This document shows, piece after piece, positions 25,919 through 33,536 of a stretch of DNA of 64,000 nt. Numbering within the stretch: the stretch's first letter is position 1; each line of letters begins with the position of its first letter. Where the stretch lies: contig NZ_JOFQ01000007.1 in NCBI RefSeq assembly GCF_000718305.1, positions 62,001 through 126,000 on the forward strand, read 5' to 3'. The notes below the pieces were generated by a model. That model was not told the origin of the DNA. It did no database searches and worked only from the letters and a program-made list of their open reading frames with translations. The stretch is from Streptomyces niger. Lineage in GTDB: Bacteria > Actinomycetota > Actinomycetes > Streptomycetales > Streptomycetaceae. The position numbers and the translations under genes were made by a program.

Positions 25919-26500
25919 GTGTTCAGCTTCTCCGTCGCAGCCGTCGTCTTCGGCGTCGTCTTCCTCGCCGAGCTGCCCGACAAGACCGCTCTGGCCGGGC
26001 TGATGCTCGGCACGCGCTACCGCGCGTCCTACGTCTTCGCGGGCGTGGCCGCGGCCTTCGTGGTGCACGTCGCGCTCGCCATCGCCGCCGGCAGCGTGCT
26101 CACCCTGCTGCCGCACCGCCTGGTCCAGGGCATCGTCGGCGTGCTCTTCCTCGCCGGCGCCGCCGTCCTGCTGTTCAAGAAGGACGACGACGAGGAAGAG
26201 GTGAAGAAGCCCGCCGACCAGAGCTTCTGGAAGGTCTCCGGGGCGGGCTTCATGATGATCCTGGTCGCGGAGTTCGGCGACCTGACGCAGATCATGACCG
26301 CGAACCTCGCCGCCCGCTACGGCGACCCGGTCTCCGTCGGCATCGGCGCCGTGCTCGCCCTGTGGGCGGTGGCCGCGCTGGGCATCCTGGGCGGCCGCAC
26401 GCTGATGCGGTTCGTGCCCCTGAAGCTCATCACGAAGATCGCCGCCTGCGTGATGATCGTGCTCGCCGGGTTCAGCCTGTACGAGGCGATCACGGGCTGA
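25919..26500 (+). CDS. TMEM165/GDT1-family (UPF0016) Mn2+/Ca2+ exporter
   Basis: 193 residues with the two signature motifs ELPDKT (about residue 19) and EFGDLT (about 120), each at the start of a three-helix repeat. The repeats are separated by an acidic cytosolic loop (KKDDDEEEVKK). The paired ExxD motifs form the cation site in this cation/H+ exchanger family. Bacterial members export Mn2+. The preceding yybP-ykoY riboswitch supports manganese as substrate. Start GTG 25919, with GAGG about 12 bases upstream. A hairpin terminator follows. Confidence 0.92.
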   Translation: MFSFSVAAVVFGVVFLAELPDKTALAGLMLGTRYRASYVFAGVAAAFVVHVALAIAAGSVLTLLPHRLVQGIVGVLFLAGAAVLLFKKDDDEEEVKKPADQSFWKVSGAGFMMILVAEFGDLTQIMTANLAARYGDPVSVGIGAVLALWAVAALGILGGRTLMRFVPLKLITKIAACVMIVLAGFSLYEAITG

Positions 26501-26516
26501 CCGCCCGGACAGCGGC

Positions 26517-26548
26517 GAGGGGTCTCACCCGGCCGGGTGAGGCCCCTC
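26517..26548 (+). terminator. Hairpin terminator after GDT1-family gene
   Basis: GAGGGGTCTCACCCGG pairs with its near-perfect complement ending CCCCTC, 17 bp after the stop and before the convergent HAD gene. Confidence 0.7.
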
Positions 26549-26598
26549 GTGGTTCCTGTCGTGGTTCCTGGCTCCGTAATGCGGTCCTCCGGGGTGGG

Positions 26599-27261
26599 TC
26601 AGGCGGCGATGTGCAGCCGTACGCCGCCCTCGGGCAGCACCTCGACGCGCAGCTGCGTCAGGTCGTCCACCTGCACCGTCGGCGCGAAGGCCGCGGCCCG
26701 CTCGCCCACGCCCACGACGCGCATGCCGGCGGCCTGGCCGGCCCGGATGCCCGCCTCGGAGTCCTCGAACACGAGGCAGTCCTCGGGGGCGAAGCCCAGC
26801 TCGGCCGCGCCCTTGAGGAAGCCCTCCGGGTCCGGCTTGCTGGCGCTCACCGACTCCGCGGTGATCCGTACGTCCGGCATCAACAGCCCGGCCGCGCCCA
26901 TCCGGGCCTCGGCCAGCGGCACGCTCGCGGAGGTCACCAGGGCGTGCGGCACGGCGGCGATGGCGGCCATGAAGGCGGGCGCGCCGGGCACCGGCACGAC
27001 ACCGTCGGTGTCCGCGGTCTCCTGCGCCAGCATGCGCCGGTTGTCCTCGTGGTTCTGCTCCATCGGGCGGTCGGGGAGCAGCGCGGCCATCGTGGCCCAG
27101 CCCTGCCGGCCGTGCACGACCTTCAGCACTTCCTCGGCGGCCATGCCCTGCTCGGCGGCCCAGCGGCGCCAGCAGCGCTCGACGACGGCCTCGGAGTTGA
27201 CGATGGTGCTGTCCATGTCGAGGAGCAGCGCGCGGGCGGTGAGCGTGCGAGGTGCCGTCAT
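26599..27261 (-). CDS. HAD-family sugar-phosphate phosphatase
   Basis: 220 residues. HAD motifs: I, LLLDMDSTIVNS (nucleophile Asp, acid Asp); II, ALVTSAS; III, Lys in SASKPDPEGFL; IV, CLVFEDSEAGIRAG. A C1 helical cap lies between motif I and II (about 30-90). This matches the glycerol-3-phosphatase/beta-phosphoglucomutase-like group (HxpB/GPP type). Motif I reads DMDST where many relatives have DMDGT. It is cytosolic. ATG 27261 follows CAGGAGT. The precise sugar-phosphate substrate cannot be read from the sequence. Confidence 0.88.
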   Translation of the reverse strand: MTAPRTLTARALLLDMDSTIVNSEAVVERCWRRWAAEQGMAAEEVLKVVHGRQGWATMAALLPDRPMEQNHEDNRRMLAQETADTDGVVPVPGAPAFMAAIAAVPHALVTSASVPLAEARMGAAGLLMPDVRITAESVSASKPDPEGFLKGAAELGFAPEDCLVFEDSEAGIRAGQAAGMRVVGVGERAAAFAPTVQVDDLTQLRVEVLPEGGVRLHIAA

Positions 27262-27384
27262 CGGCGGACTCCTGTGCCGGAGAGCTGGAGTGGTGGGACA
27301 AGAGCGGCCCCGCCCGCCGGTCAGGGGAAGCGGGCGGAACCACTTTGTTCAACCACGATACAAAGCGCTCGGGTCGCACGCCAA

Positions 27385-27412
27385 GCCCCCCTGGTCAGCA
27401 GGCCAGGGGGGC
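27385..27412. terminator. Hairpin terminator
   Basis: GCCCCCCTGG pairs with CCAGGGGGGC around an 8-nt loop, between the peptidoglycan-binding gene and the HAD gene promoter region. Confidence 0.65.
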
Positions 27413-27441
27413 GAGGTGGTACAGGCGGCGCAGGGGCCGGG

Positions 27442-28545
27442 TCAGGGCTCGTGCGTGAGGAACTCCAGCGAGGTCCGGGTCGCGGGCCCGTACACGCCGT
27501 ACGGGTCCTCGGTCTCGCCGTACGTCCGCTGGTACCGCGCCACGGAGGCCGTCACTCCGGCGTCGTACCGGCCGTCGGCGGGCCCGGCGTACAGCCCCAG
27601 CTGCGCCAACCGGCGCTGCAACTCGGTCACCTCGGGGCCGCTCGCCCCCTCGGACAAGGTGGCCCCGGACCCCGCCCGCAGGCCCCCGAGCGCCTCGCCG
27701 CCGCTCCCCGAGGCGCGCGTCGTGGGGGCGCCCGGCGAGCGGGTGAAGGGGGTGTCGGCGGCGCTGGTGGCGGCTCGCGGGTCGGACGGCCGGGCCGCCG
27801 AGCGGGAGGCGGCGCCCGGAGCGGTCGGCCGGAGACCGGCGGCCTCGGCGCCCCCGTCCGGTAGGCCGGCCACGGGGCGCTCGGCGCCGTCCGCCAGCGG
27901 GAGGCCGGTCTCGTGCGGGGAGTGCAGCTCGCCCCCGAAGAGCGCGGCGCAGACCGAGCCGGCCGCCGCGGTGACCATCAGTCCGGCCAGCAGCACCGGG
28001 CGCCTGCGCCGCTCCGGCTCGGGCCGGTCACCCGCCTGCCCGGTGGCCTCGTCCGGCAGATCCATGAACGCCACCGGCCCCGCCACCGGCAGTCCGTCGG
28101 GGCGCCGCCCGGACGCCGCCCGGGAGCCCGGCCGGGACAGCTGCCCGGCCTCTTGCGGGGCGTGCGGCGGGTAGGGGGCCGCGGACAAGGGTCCGGGAGG
28201 CGCGGGTAACGCTTCGGAGGCCGCCGTCGGTAACCCCCCGAGCGGCGCGGCGTGCGGCTCGGCGGCCGGGGCGGCGGACGGCTCCGCGGTGCGCGGTGGG
28301 GCGAACGGCGGGCGGGGCACCCGGACGTACGAAGGCGGGGGGAACGCCGGCGGGCCGTAGGCGCGCACCGTGAAGGCGCGGGGCGGGCGCGGCGGATCGT
28401 CGGGGTCGGGCGCGTCCGGCAGGGACACGTACGGCCGGATGTGCAGCGGGTCGAAGTCCTGGGCGGCCGCCTGCTCGCACCGGCAGCCGGGGCGGCCGCC
28501 GGTCCGAGCGGGGGCTAAGCAGGTCGGGCAGTTCCTGGCCGTCAC
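27442..28545 (-). CDS. Membrane-anchored peptidoglycan-binding domain protein
   Basis: 367 residues. The N-terminus has four cysteines (CPTCLAPARTGGRPGCRC) that resemble a zinc knuckle. A Pro/Ala-rich cytosolic region to about 185 is followed by one transmembrane helix (PVLLAGLMVTAAAGSVCAALFGG). The outside part is a linker and a C-terminal PG_binding_1 domain (EVTELQRRLAQLGLYAGPADGRYDAGV...). The protein would link a cytosolic Zn-ribbon head to the cell wall. Such proteins are frequent in Streptomyces and uncharacterised. It is divergent from the MFS-MarR gene. Confidence 0.82.
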   Translation of the reverse strand: MTARNCPTCLAPARTGGRPGCRCEQAAAQDFDPLHIRPYVSLPDAPDPDDPPRPPRAFTVRAYGPPAFPPPSYVRVPRPPFAPPRTAEPSAAPAAEPHAAPLGGLPTAASEALPAPPGPLSAAPYPPHAPQEAGQLSRPGSRAASGRRPDGLPVAGPVAFMDLPDEATGQAGDRPEPERRRRPVLLAGLMVTAAAGSVCAALFGGELHSPHETGLPLADGAERPVAGLPDGGAEAAGLRPTAPGAASRSAARPSDPRAATSAADTPFTRSPGAPTTRASGSGGEALGGLRAGSGATLSEGASGPEVTELQRRLAQLGLYAGPADGRYDAGVTASVARYQRTYGETEDPYGVYGPATRTSLEFLTHEP

Positions 28546-28756
28546 GTGCGTCCCCTCCCTAGTTGTCGGTCGCGATTATGCATATGCCGCCGCCTTCTGC
28601 ACAGGGCCCCAGGATGTGGAGAAGCGGAGTCCGACGCATCGCCCAACGTGTCATAGCGGGGCAAAATGAGCGGGACGGGGAGTGCGGCTCCGCCCGCGGG
28701 CGCGGTCCGTCGCCCCGCCCCGCTCCTCGCCGCGGTACCGACGTAAGGAGACGTCC

Positions 28757-30817
28757 ATGGCGCAGGACACCGACGCTCCCGCCGTCCCCGCCGAGGCCCC
28801 GCCGCAGCGGACCGTGCTGGTGGCGATCGGCGCGCTGCTGCTCGGCATGCTGATCGCGGCGCTCGATCAGACCATCGTCTCGACCGCGCTGCCCACGATC
28901 GTCAGCGAGCTCGGCGGCCTGGACCACCTCTCCTGGGTGGTCACCGCCTACCTCCTGGCGTCCACGGCGGCCACCCCGCTGTGGGGCAAGCTCGGCGACC
29001 AGTACGGCCGCAAGAAACTCTTCCAGACCGCCATCGGGATCTTCCTCGTCGGCTCCGTGCTCTGCGGCATCGCGCAGAACATGCCGGAGCTCATCGCCTT
29101 CCGCGCGGTCCAGGGCCTGGGCGGCGGCGGGCTGATGGTGCTGTCGATGGCGATCGTCGGCGACATCGTGCCGCCCCGCGACCGCGGCCGGTACCAGGGC
29201 CTCTTCGGCGCGGTCTTCGGCGCGACGAGCGTGCTGGGACCGCTGCTCGGCGGGCTCTTCGTGGACCACCTCAGCTGGCGCTGGGTCTTCTACATCAACC
29301 TGCCCATCGGCGCGGTCGCCCTGATCGTCATCGCCACCGTGCTGCACATCCCGGCGAGCCGCACGCCGCACCGCATCGACTACCTCGGCACCGCCCTGAT
29401 CGCCGCGGTCGCCGCCTGCTTCGTGCTGATGACCTCGCTCGGCGGCGTCAGCTACCCGTGGGGCTCCTGGCAGATCATCGGCCTCGCCGTGCTCGGCGTC
29501 CTGCTCCTCGGCGCCTTCGTGCTGGCCGAGCGGCGGGCCGCCGAACCGGTGCTGCCGCTGCGCCTCTTCCGGCTCCGTACCTTCGCGCTGACCTCGGCCA
29601 TCGGCTTCGTCATCGGCTTCGCGATGTTCGGCGCGATGACGTACCTGCCGACGTTCCTGCAGGTCGTCCACCGGGTCTCGCCGACCATGTCCGGCGTGCA
29701 CATGCTGCCGATGGTCATCGGCATGCTGCTCTCCTCCACGGCCTCCGGCCAGCTCGTCAGCCGGACCGGGCGCTACAAGATCTTCCCGATCGCCGGCACC
29801 GCCGTCACCGCCGTGGGCCTGCTGCTCCTGCACAACCTCGATCGGTCCAGCAGCGTCGTCGAGATGAGCGGCTACTTCTTCGTCTTCGGCCTCGGACTCG
29901 GCCTGGTCATGCAGGTGCTGGTGCTCATCGTGCAGAACGCCGTGCCCTACGCCGACCTGGGCGTCGCCACCTCCGGAGCCACGTTCTTCCGCTCGATCGG
30001 CGCATCCTTCGGCGTCTCGATCTTCGGCACGATCTTCGCGAACATGCTGGGCCCGCGGATCGCCGACGCACTCGCCGGCCGCCGGCTCCCGCCGGGCGTC
30101 GACCCGGGCACGCTGGCCCAGGACCCGCGCGCGGTGGCGAAGCTGCCGCCCGGCCAGGCCTCCGGCGTGCTGGACGCCTACGCGACCTCGATCACGCACG
30201 TGTTCCTGTACGCGGTGCCCGTCGTCCTCGTCGCCTTCGCGCTGGCCTGGCTGCTCAAGGAGGAGCCGCTCCGGGGCTCGGTGACGGCCCCGGACACCAC
30301 GGAAGTCCTGTCCTCGAACCCGGTCGAACGCTCCTCCCGCGACGAGTGCGCCCGCGCGCTGACCAAGCTGGGCTGCCTGGAGGGCCGCAAGAAGCTCTAC
30401 GAGACGATCACCGCGCGGGCCGGCTGCGACCTGAAACCGGCGGCGAGCTGGATGGTGCTGCGGATGTATCGCTACGGCTCCGTGGAGCCCGCACTGCTCG
30501 CCGAGCGCAGCGCCGTCCCGCTCGGCGTGATCTCCGAGGCCACCCGGCAGCTGGAGGCGCGCGGGCTCGCGGAGCGCCAGGGCATGCCGATGGTCCTCAC
30601 CGAGGCAGGCCGGCGGGCCGCCCACCGCCTCGCGGCCGCCCGCCAGGAGGCCCTAGCCGACCTGCTGGGCGACTGGTGGACCAAGGACCGCCCCACCGAC
30701 CTGACCGAACTGGTCCAGCAGCTGACCGCCGAGATGGGCGGCTCGGACGCCGAACGCCCGCACAACGGCGACGCCAGGAGGCCCCAGGGCCGGGCGGCGG
30801 GAGCCCACCCGGCGTGA
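28757..30817 (+). CDS. DHA2-family MFS drug efflux pump fused to a MarR-type winged helix
   Basis: 686 residues. Residues 18-515 are a 14-helix EmrB/QacA-type drug:H+ antiporter with LDQTIVSTALPTI in helix 1 (motif D1), GKLGDQYGRKK (motif A) and LGPLLGG (motif C). After a linker, residues 540-670 form a winged-helix domain: SWMVLRMYRYGSVEPALLAERSAVPLGVISEATRQLEARGLAERQG in outline, with terminal helix ALADLLGDWW. Known MFS pumps are usually controlled by separate MarR/TetR proteins; here a MarR-like domain is part of the transporter. It could sense ligand, dimerise the pump, or bind DNA at the membrane. ATG 28757 follows AAGGAG. Confidence 0.87.
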   Translation: MAQDTDAPAVPAEAPPQRTVLVAIGALLLGMLIAALDQTIVSTALPTIVSELGGLDHLSWVVTAYLLASTAATPLWGKLGDQYGRKKLFQTAIGIFLVGSVLCGIAQNMPELIAFRAVQGLGGGGLMVLSMAIVGDIVPPRDRGRYQGLFGAVFGATSVLGPLLGGLFVDHLSWRWVFYINLPIGAVALIVIATVLHIPASRTPHRIDYLGTALIAAVAACFVLMTSLGGVSYPWGSWQIIGLAVLGVLLLGAFVLAERRAAEPVLPLRLFRLRTFALTSAIGFVIGFAMFGAMTYLPTFLQVVHRVSPTMSGVHMLPMVIGMLLSSTASGQLVSRTGRYKIFPIAGTAVTAVGLLLLHNLDRSSSVVEMSGYFFVFGLGLGLVMQVLVLIVQNAVPYADLGVATSGATFFRSIGASFGVSIFGTIFANMLGPRIADALAGRRLPPGVDPGTLAQDPRAVAKLPPGQASGVLDAYATSITHVFLYAVPVVLVAFALAWLLKEEPLRGSVTAPDTTEVLSSNPVERSSRDECARALTKLGCLEGRKKLYETITARAGCDLKPAASWMVLRMYRYGSVEPALLAERSAVPLGVISEATRQLEARGLAERQGMPMVLTEAGRRAAHRLAAARQEALADLLGDWWTKDRPTDLTELVQQLTAEMGGSDAERPHNGDARRPQGRAAGAHPA

Positions 30818-30838
30818 CGGCCACGGGCCTCCCGGGCG

Positions 30839-30967
30839 TCAGTGCAGCCGCTTCTCGGACGCCACCTCGTCGAGGTAGGCCCGCAGCATGGCGGTGGCCG
30901 GCGCCGAGCCGACCGGTTCGGCCCCGGCCGTCCACACCGCGCGGCCGGTCCCGCAGCCCCCCGTCAC
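30839..30967 (-). pseudogene. Truncated GNAT-like fragment
   Basis: A 42-codon frame starts GTG 30967, six bases after the monooxygenase stop and behind AAGGA. It reads EPVGSAPATAMLRAYLDEVA, the first strand and helix typical of some Streptomyces GNAT acetyltransferases, then ends abruptly (SEKRLH stop). The acetyl-CoA P-loop is absent. I infer a broken or fragment gene in the monooxygenase operon; the homology is short. Confidence 0.35.
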
Positions 30968-30973
30968 GGTCCT

Positions 30974-31303
30974 TCAGGCGCTCTTCGGGGCGGCCTGCTG
31001 GACGACCTCGAAGGACCACACGGTGGAACCGGAAGCGGCCGGCTTCGGGCGCTCGCCGCCCTCGCCGCCGCCCTGGTGCGCGGCCTTCATCGGGCCCTCC
31101 ATCCACGCCTGGAAGGACTCCTCGTCACGCCAGCGGGTGTACACCAGATACTGGTCGGTGCCCTCCACCGGACGCAGCAGCTCGAACCACTCGAAGCCGT
31201 CCGAGGACTCCACGGCCCCGGCGCGCGAGGCGAACCGCTTCTCCAGCACCTCCCGCTGCTCCTCGGGAACGGTCAGCACATTGATCTTTACCACGCTGGG
31301 CAC
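30974..31303 (-). CDS. MhuD-like heme-degrading monooxygenase, 5' end replaced by the integrated element
   Basis: 109 residues of the antibiotic-biosynthesis monooxygenase fold. It aligns with mycobacterial MhuD without gaps at key places: Asn8 (KIN), Trp67 (FQAWMEG) and His76 (AAHQGG) correspond to MhuD Asn7, Trp66 and His75, which contact and ligate heme. It should release iron from heme oxidatively. The serine integrase site lies in codons 6-8. The original start (MSIVKIN, 40835) is now 9.5 kb away; the current start, GTG 31303, and its AGAGGTG ribosome-binding site come from element DNA and give MPSVVKIN. The enzyme is therefore intact but has a new promoter. Confidence 0.86.
   Translation of the reverse strand: MPSVVKINVLTVPEEQREVLEKRFASRAGAVESSDGFEWFELLRPVEGTDQYLVYTRWRDEESFQAWMEGPMKAAHQGGGEGGERPKPAASGSTVWSFEVVQQAAPKSA
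31279..31288. other. attL core
   Basis: CATTGATCTT, identical to 40814-40823. On the minus strand it encodes Lys-Ile-Asn plus the first base of the next codon in the monooxygenase. Host sequence lies to the left, element sequence to the right. The crossover dinucleotide must lie within these ten bases. Confidence 0.85.
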
Positions 31304-31354
31304 ATGACACCTCTCACAAATAGGACGCCGGACTGGCGCCTTAACCTTGACTCC

Positions 31355-33049
31355 GTGCGTGCAGTCTCTTACATCCGCCAGTCCAAGCGTCGCGAGGATG
31401 ACTCGCAAGCGTCCCCCATGGCCCAGCGGGAACGCTGCTCCTCCTTGATCGCCTCCAAGGGCTGGGATGACGCGGGGCACTTTGAAGACGTGGGCAAGTC
31501 GGGCTGGGATCCCGGCGTCCACCGCCCCGGGTTCGAAGAGATGATGGCTGCCGTTCGGGGCGGTCATGTGGACGCTGTGATCGTCTTCTCCCTGTCCCGG
31601 CTCACCCGGCGGGGAGCGCTGGAGGCCATGAAGATCATCGATGAGCTGGAGCGGTACGGCGTCCGCCTGGTTTCGGTGGAAGAGCCCTACCTGGACACCT
31701 CCACGCCGGTGGGCGTCGGAATCCTGGCCATCATCGCGGGACTCGCTCAGCAAGAGTCGGACTTGAAGTCCGAATACATCACCTCAACGAAGGACACCCT
31801 TCGCCGAGCCGGTAGCCACGTTTCCGGACACGCCCCTTTTGGCTTTCGAACGGAGCGCAAGGCTCGTGGAAAGCTCACTGTGACCCGGCTGATACCGGAC
31901 CCGATCGAGGCGCCGATAGTCCGGGACATGGTCACGTGGGTAGGCGACGGACTGACCGCATCGGCTGTATCCAAGCGGCTGAACGAATCGGGAGTGCTTA
32001 CAAAGGCGGCTGGTCTCGGAGAATCCGGGGCCAAGCGGATTGAGGCACGTCGGGAACGTGTCGGGTCGTCCGAAGCGGCGACACGGACCGGTTGGACCTC
32101 TTCCACAGTCCTCCGCATCCTCCGCGACCCGCGTTTGGCCGGGTACGCCATGGAATGGCAGGGGCGCCAGAAGAAAGTCATAGACGCGGATGGCAATGTG
32201 ATCCCCGGCAAGGCAGGGAAGCGGGTGATCCTCCGCGATGACGAAGGGCGCCCTGTGGAGGCGCATGAAGCGATAATTCCTGCCGACGAGTGGTGGAAAC
32301 TCCAAGACGTGCTGGATGGTCGCACCAAAACGGTTGTGCGGTCTGGCCGACGGGTACCCACGCTCTTGGCTGGTCACGGATTGCTGTTCTGTGACGTATG
32401 CGGCTCGGTCATGGTCAGCGACAGACGCTCAGGAAAGCTCTACTACAAGTGCAACCGTGCGAGTGGCGTTGTGGCTGGGCATGGCGGACTTGTCATCAGC
32501 ATGGCCGATGCGGATGACGCAGTGGCTCGCCGAGTATGGGCGCGACTCACAGCCATGGACCCCGACGGCGAAGACGATAGGGAATGGCTGGCGGAAGCGG
32601 CTCGCAGATTCGCCCATCAGCGAGACACTTCGCAGCGCGAGACGGAGCGTGCGGCGACGCGCGCAGAGTTGGAACATGTCCGTGAAGCCCTCCGAACCCT
32701 TTATCAGGACCGGCAACAAGGGCTGTACGCCGGTGAGGTGGGCAGCGCAATGTTCCGGGAGTTTGTGGAGCGCCTAACGGCTCATGAGCAGCGGGTGACG
32801 GAACGCCTGGCTGAATTGGATCAAGCGGCGAATGTCGCGATCAAGATTCCTGCTGAGTGGACGGCTGTTGACGGAGATCCCATTGGGGAGGGAACGCCTT
32901 GGTACGGGTGGAGTCTGGAAGACCGCCGAGAATTCCTCGCCTTCTTCATTGATTCAGTGAGAATCGCAAAGGCTGCCGGGCGAGGGCGTTATGCAAACAC
33001 TCGGGATCGCATCCTGATTCGTTGGGCAGAAAAGCCTGGCAACGGATAG
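31355..33049 (+). CDS. Large serine integrase
   Basis: 564 residues from GTG 31355. Residues 1-150 are the resolvase catalytic domain, with nucleophile Ser10 in VSYIRQSKRR, the same position as in Bxb1-type integrases; this register supports the start over ATG 31304. ARG-type catalytic residues lie in FSLSRLTRRG. The recombinase domain spans about 165-300. A zinc-ribbon (about 340-385) has CDVC and a third Cys in YYKC, but the usual fourth Cys is not seen. A coiled coil (about 430-480, REALRTLYQDRQQGLYAG) follows. It directs unidirectional attP x attB recombination; excision needs a directionality factor not identifiable here. It lies next to attL, as usual. Confidence 0.95.
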   Translation: MRAVSYIRQSKRREDDSQASPMAQRERCSSLIASKGWDDAGHFEDVGKSGWDPGVHRPGFEEMMAAVRGGHVDAVIVFSLSRLTRRGALEAMKIIDELERYGVRLVSVEEPYLDTSTPVGVGILAIIAGLAQQESDLKSEYITSTKDTLRRAGSHVSGHAPFGFRTERKARGKLTVTRLIPDPIEAPIVRDMVTWVGDGLTASAVSKRLNESGVLTKAAGLGESGAKRIEARRERVGSSEAATRTGWTSSTVLRILRDPRLAGYAMEWQGRQKKVIDADGNVIPGKAGKRVILRDDEGRPVEAHEAIIPADEWWKLQDVLDGRTKTVVRSGRRVPTLLAGHGLLFCDVCGSVMVSDRRSGKLYYKCNRASGVVAGHGGLVISMADADDAVARRVWARLTAMDPDGEDDREWLAEAARRFAHQRDTSQRETERAATRAELEHVREALRTLYQDRQQGLYAGEVGSAMFREFVERLTAHEQRVTERLAELDQAANVAIKIPAEWTAVDGDPIGEGTPWYGWSLEDRREFLAFFIDSVRIAKAAGRGRYANTRDRILIRWAEKPGNG

Positions 33050-33068
33050 CCTCCGGTTCTCGCAGTGA

Positions 33069-33098
33069 AGGGGTCCAGCCATCGGGCTGGGCCCTTTT
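33069..33098 (+). terminator. Terminator of the integrase gene
   Basis: GGGTCCAGCC-ATCG-GGCTGGGCCC followed by TTTTG, 20 bp after the integrase stop. Confidence 0.85.
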
Positions 33099-33119
33099 GC
33101 GTTGCTGGAGGCGGTGGGC

Positions 33120-33144
33120 TGTCCCGTTGTCCCGTCCTGTCCCG
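33120..33144 (+). repeat. Left iteron cluster, three TGTCCCG units
   Basis: TGTCCCG at 33120-33126, 33128-33134 and 33138-33144. Unit starts are 8 and 10 bp apart. The same three units with mirrored spacing occur inverted at 34856-34880, so the primase operon is enclosed by a long inverted repeat. Candidate replication-initiator or repressor sites. Confidence 0.7.
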
Positions 33145-33186
33145 CCCCGCGCGGCGGACCACCAGTGCAGGGGCCGGGTGTAGCGC

Positions 33187-33199
33187 TCCTCAGTTACTG
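33187..33199 (+). repeat. Box TCCTCAGTTACTG
   Basis: A 13-bp box, repeated with one or two changes at 34988-35000 and 35023-35035. All three are preceded by AGCG/ACGG-type sequence. This copy lies 71 bp before the first gene of the primase operon, consistent with an operator. Confidence 0.55.
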
Positions 33200-33269
33200 A
33201 TGTCACGGCCCCCGGTGCATGGCGTTAGCCCCCGGCGCCTGCCGGGGGCGCCATCGAAAGGACAACGGC

Positions 33270-33536
33270 ATGAGTCACACCGAAGAACTTCCCGACGCGC
33301 CCGCGCATCCGGTACCGCCAAATGCGCCTGGCGAACCTTGGACGTACCGGGTTGAGTGCCCCTACTGTCCCCGCATCCATACCCACGGCGCCGGACGGTC
33401 CGCCGAAGACGCCCGCACCCATTACGGCCCCCGCAGCGCACATTGTGTGGACATCGTGCAGCGTGGCAGGCGCATATTCGACGCCACCCCTTACCTGGGC
33501 CGCTCTTACCGCCTCATTCCGGCGGTGGCCGCATGA
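33270..33536 (+). CDS. Small hypothetical zinc-binding protein of the element
   Basis: 88 residues from ATG 33270, preceded by AAAGGA. The central part, VECPYCPRIHTHG...HYGPRSAHC, has a CxxC pair with two His and a distal Cys, so a zinc-finger-like fold is plausible. The rest is short and Pro-rich at the N-terminus. Its stop overlaps the start of the DUF3631 gene (ATGA), so the two are translationally coupled and it may assist the ATPase. I do not recognise a family. Confidence 0.7.
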   Translation: MSHTEELPDAPAHPVPPNAPGEPWTYRVECPYCPRIHTHGAGRSAEDARTHYGPRSAHCVDIVQRGRRIFDATPYLGRSYRLIPAVAA

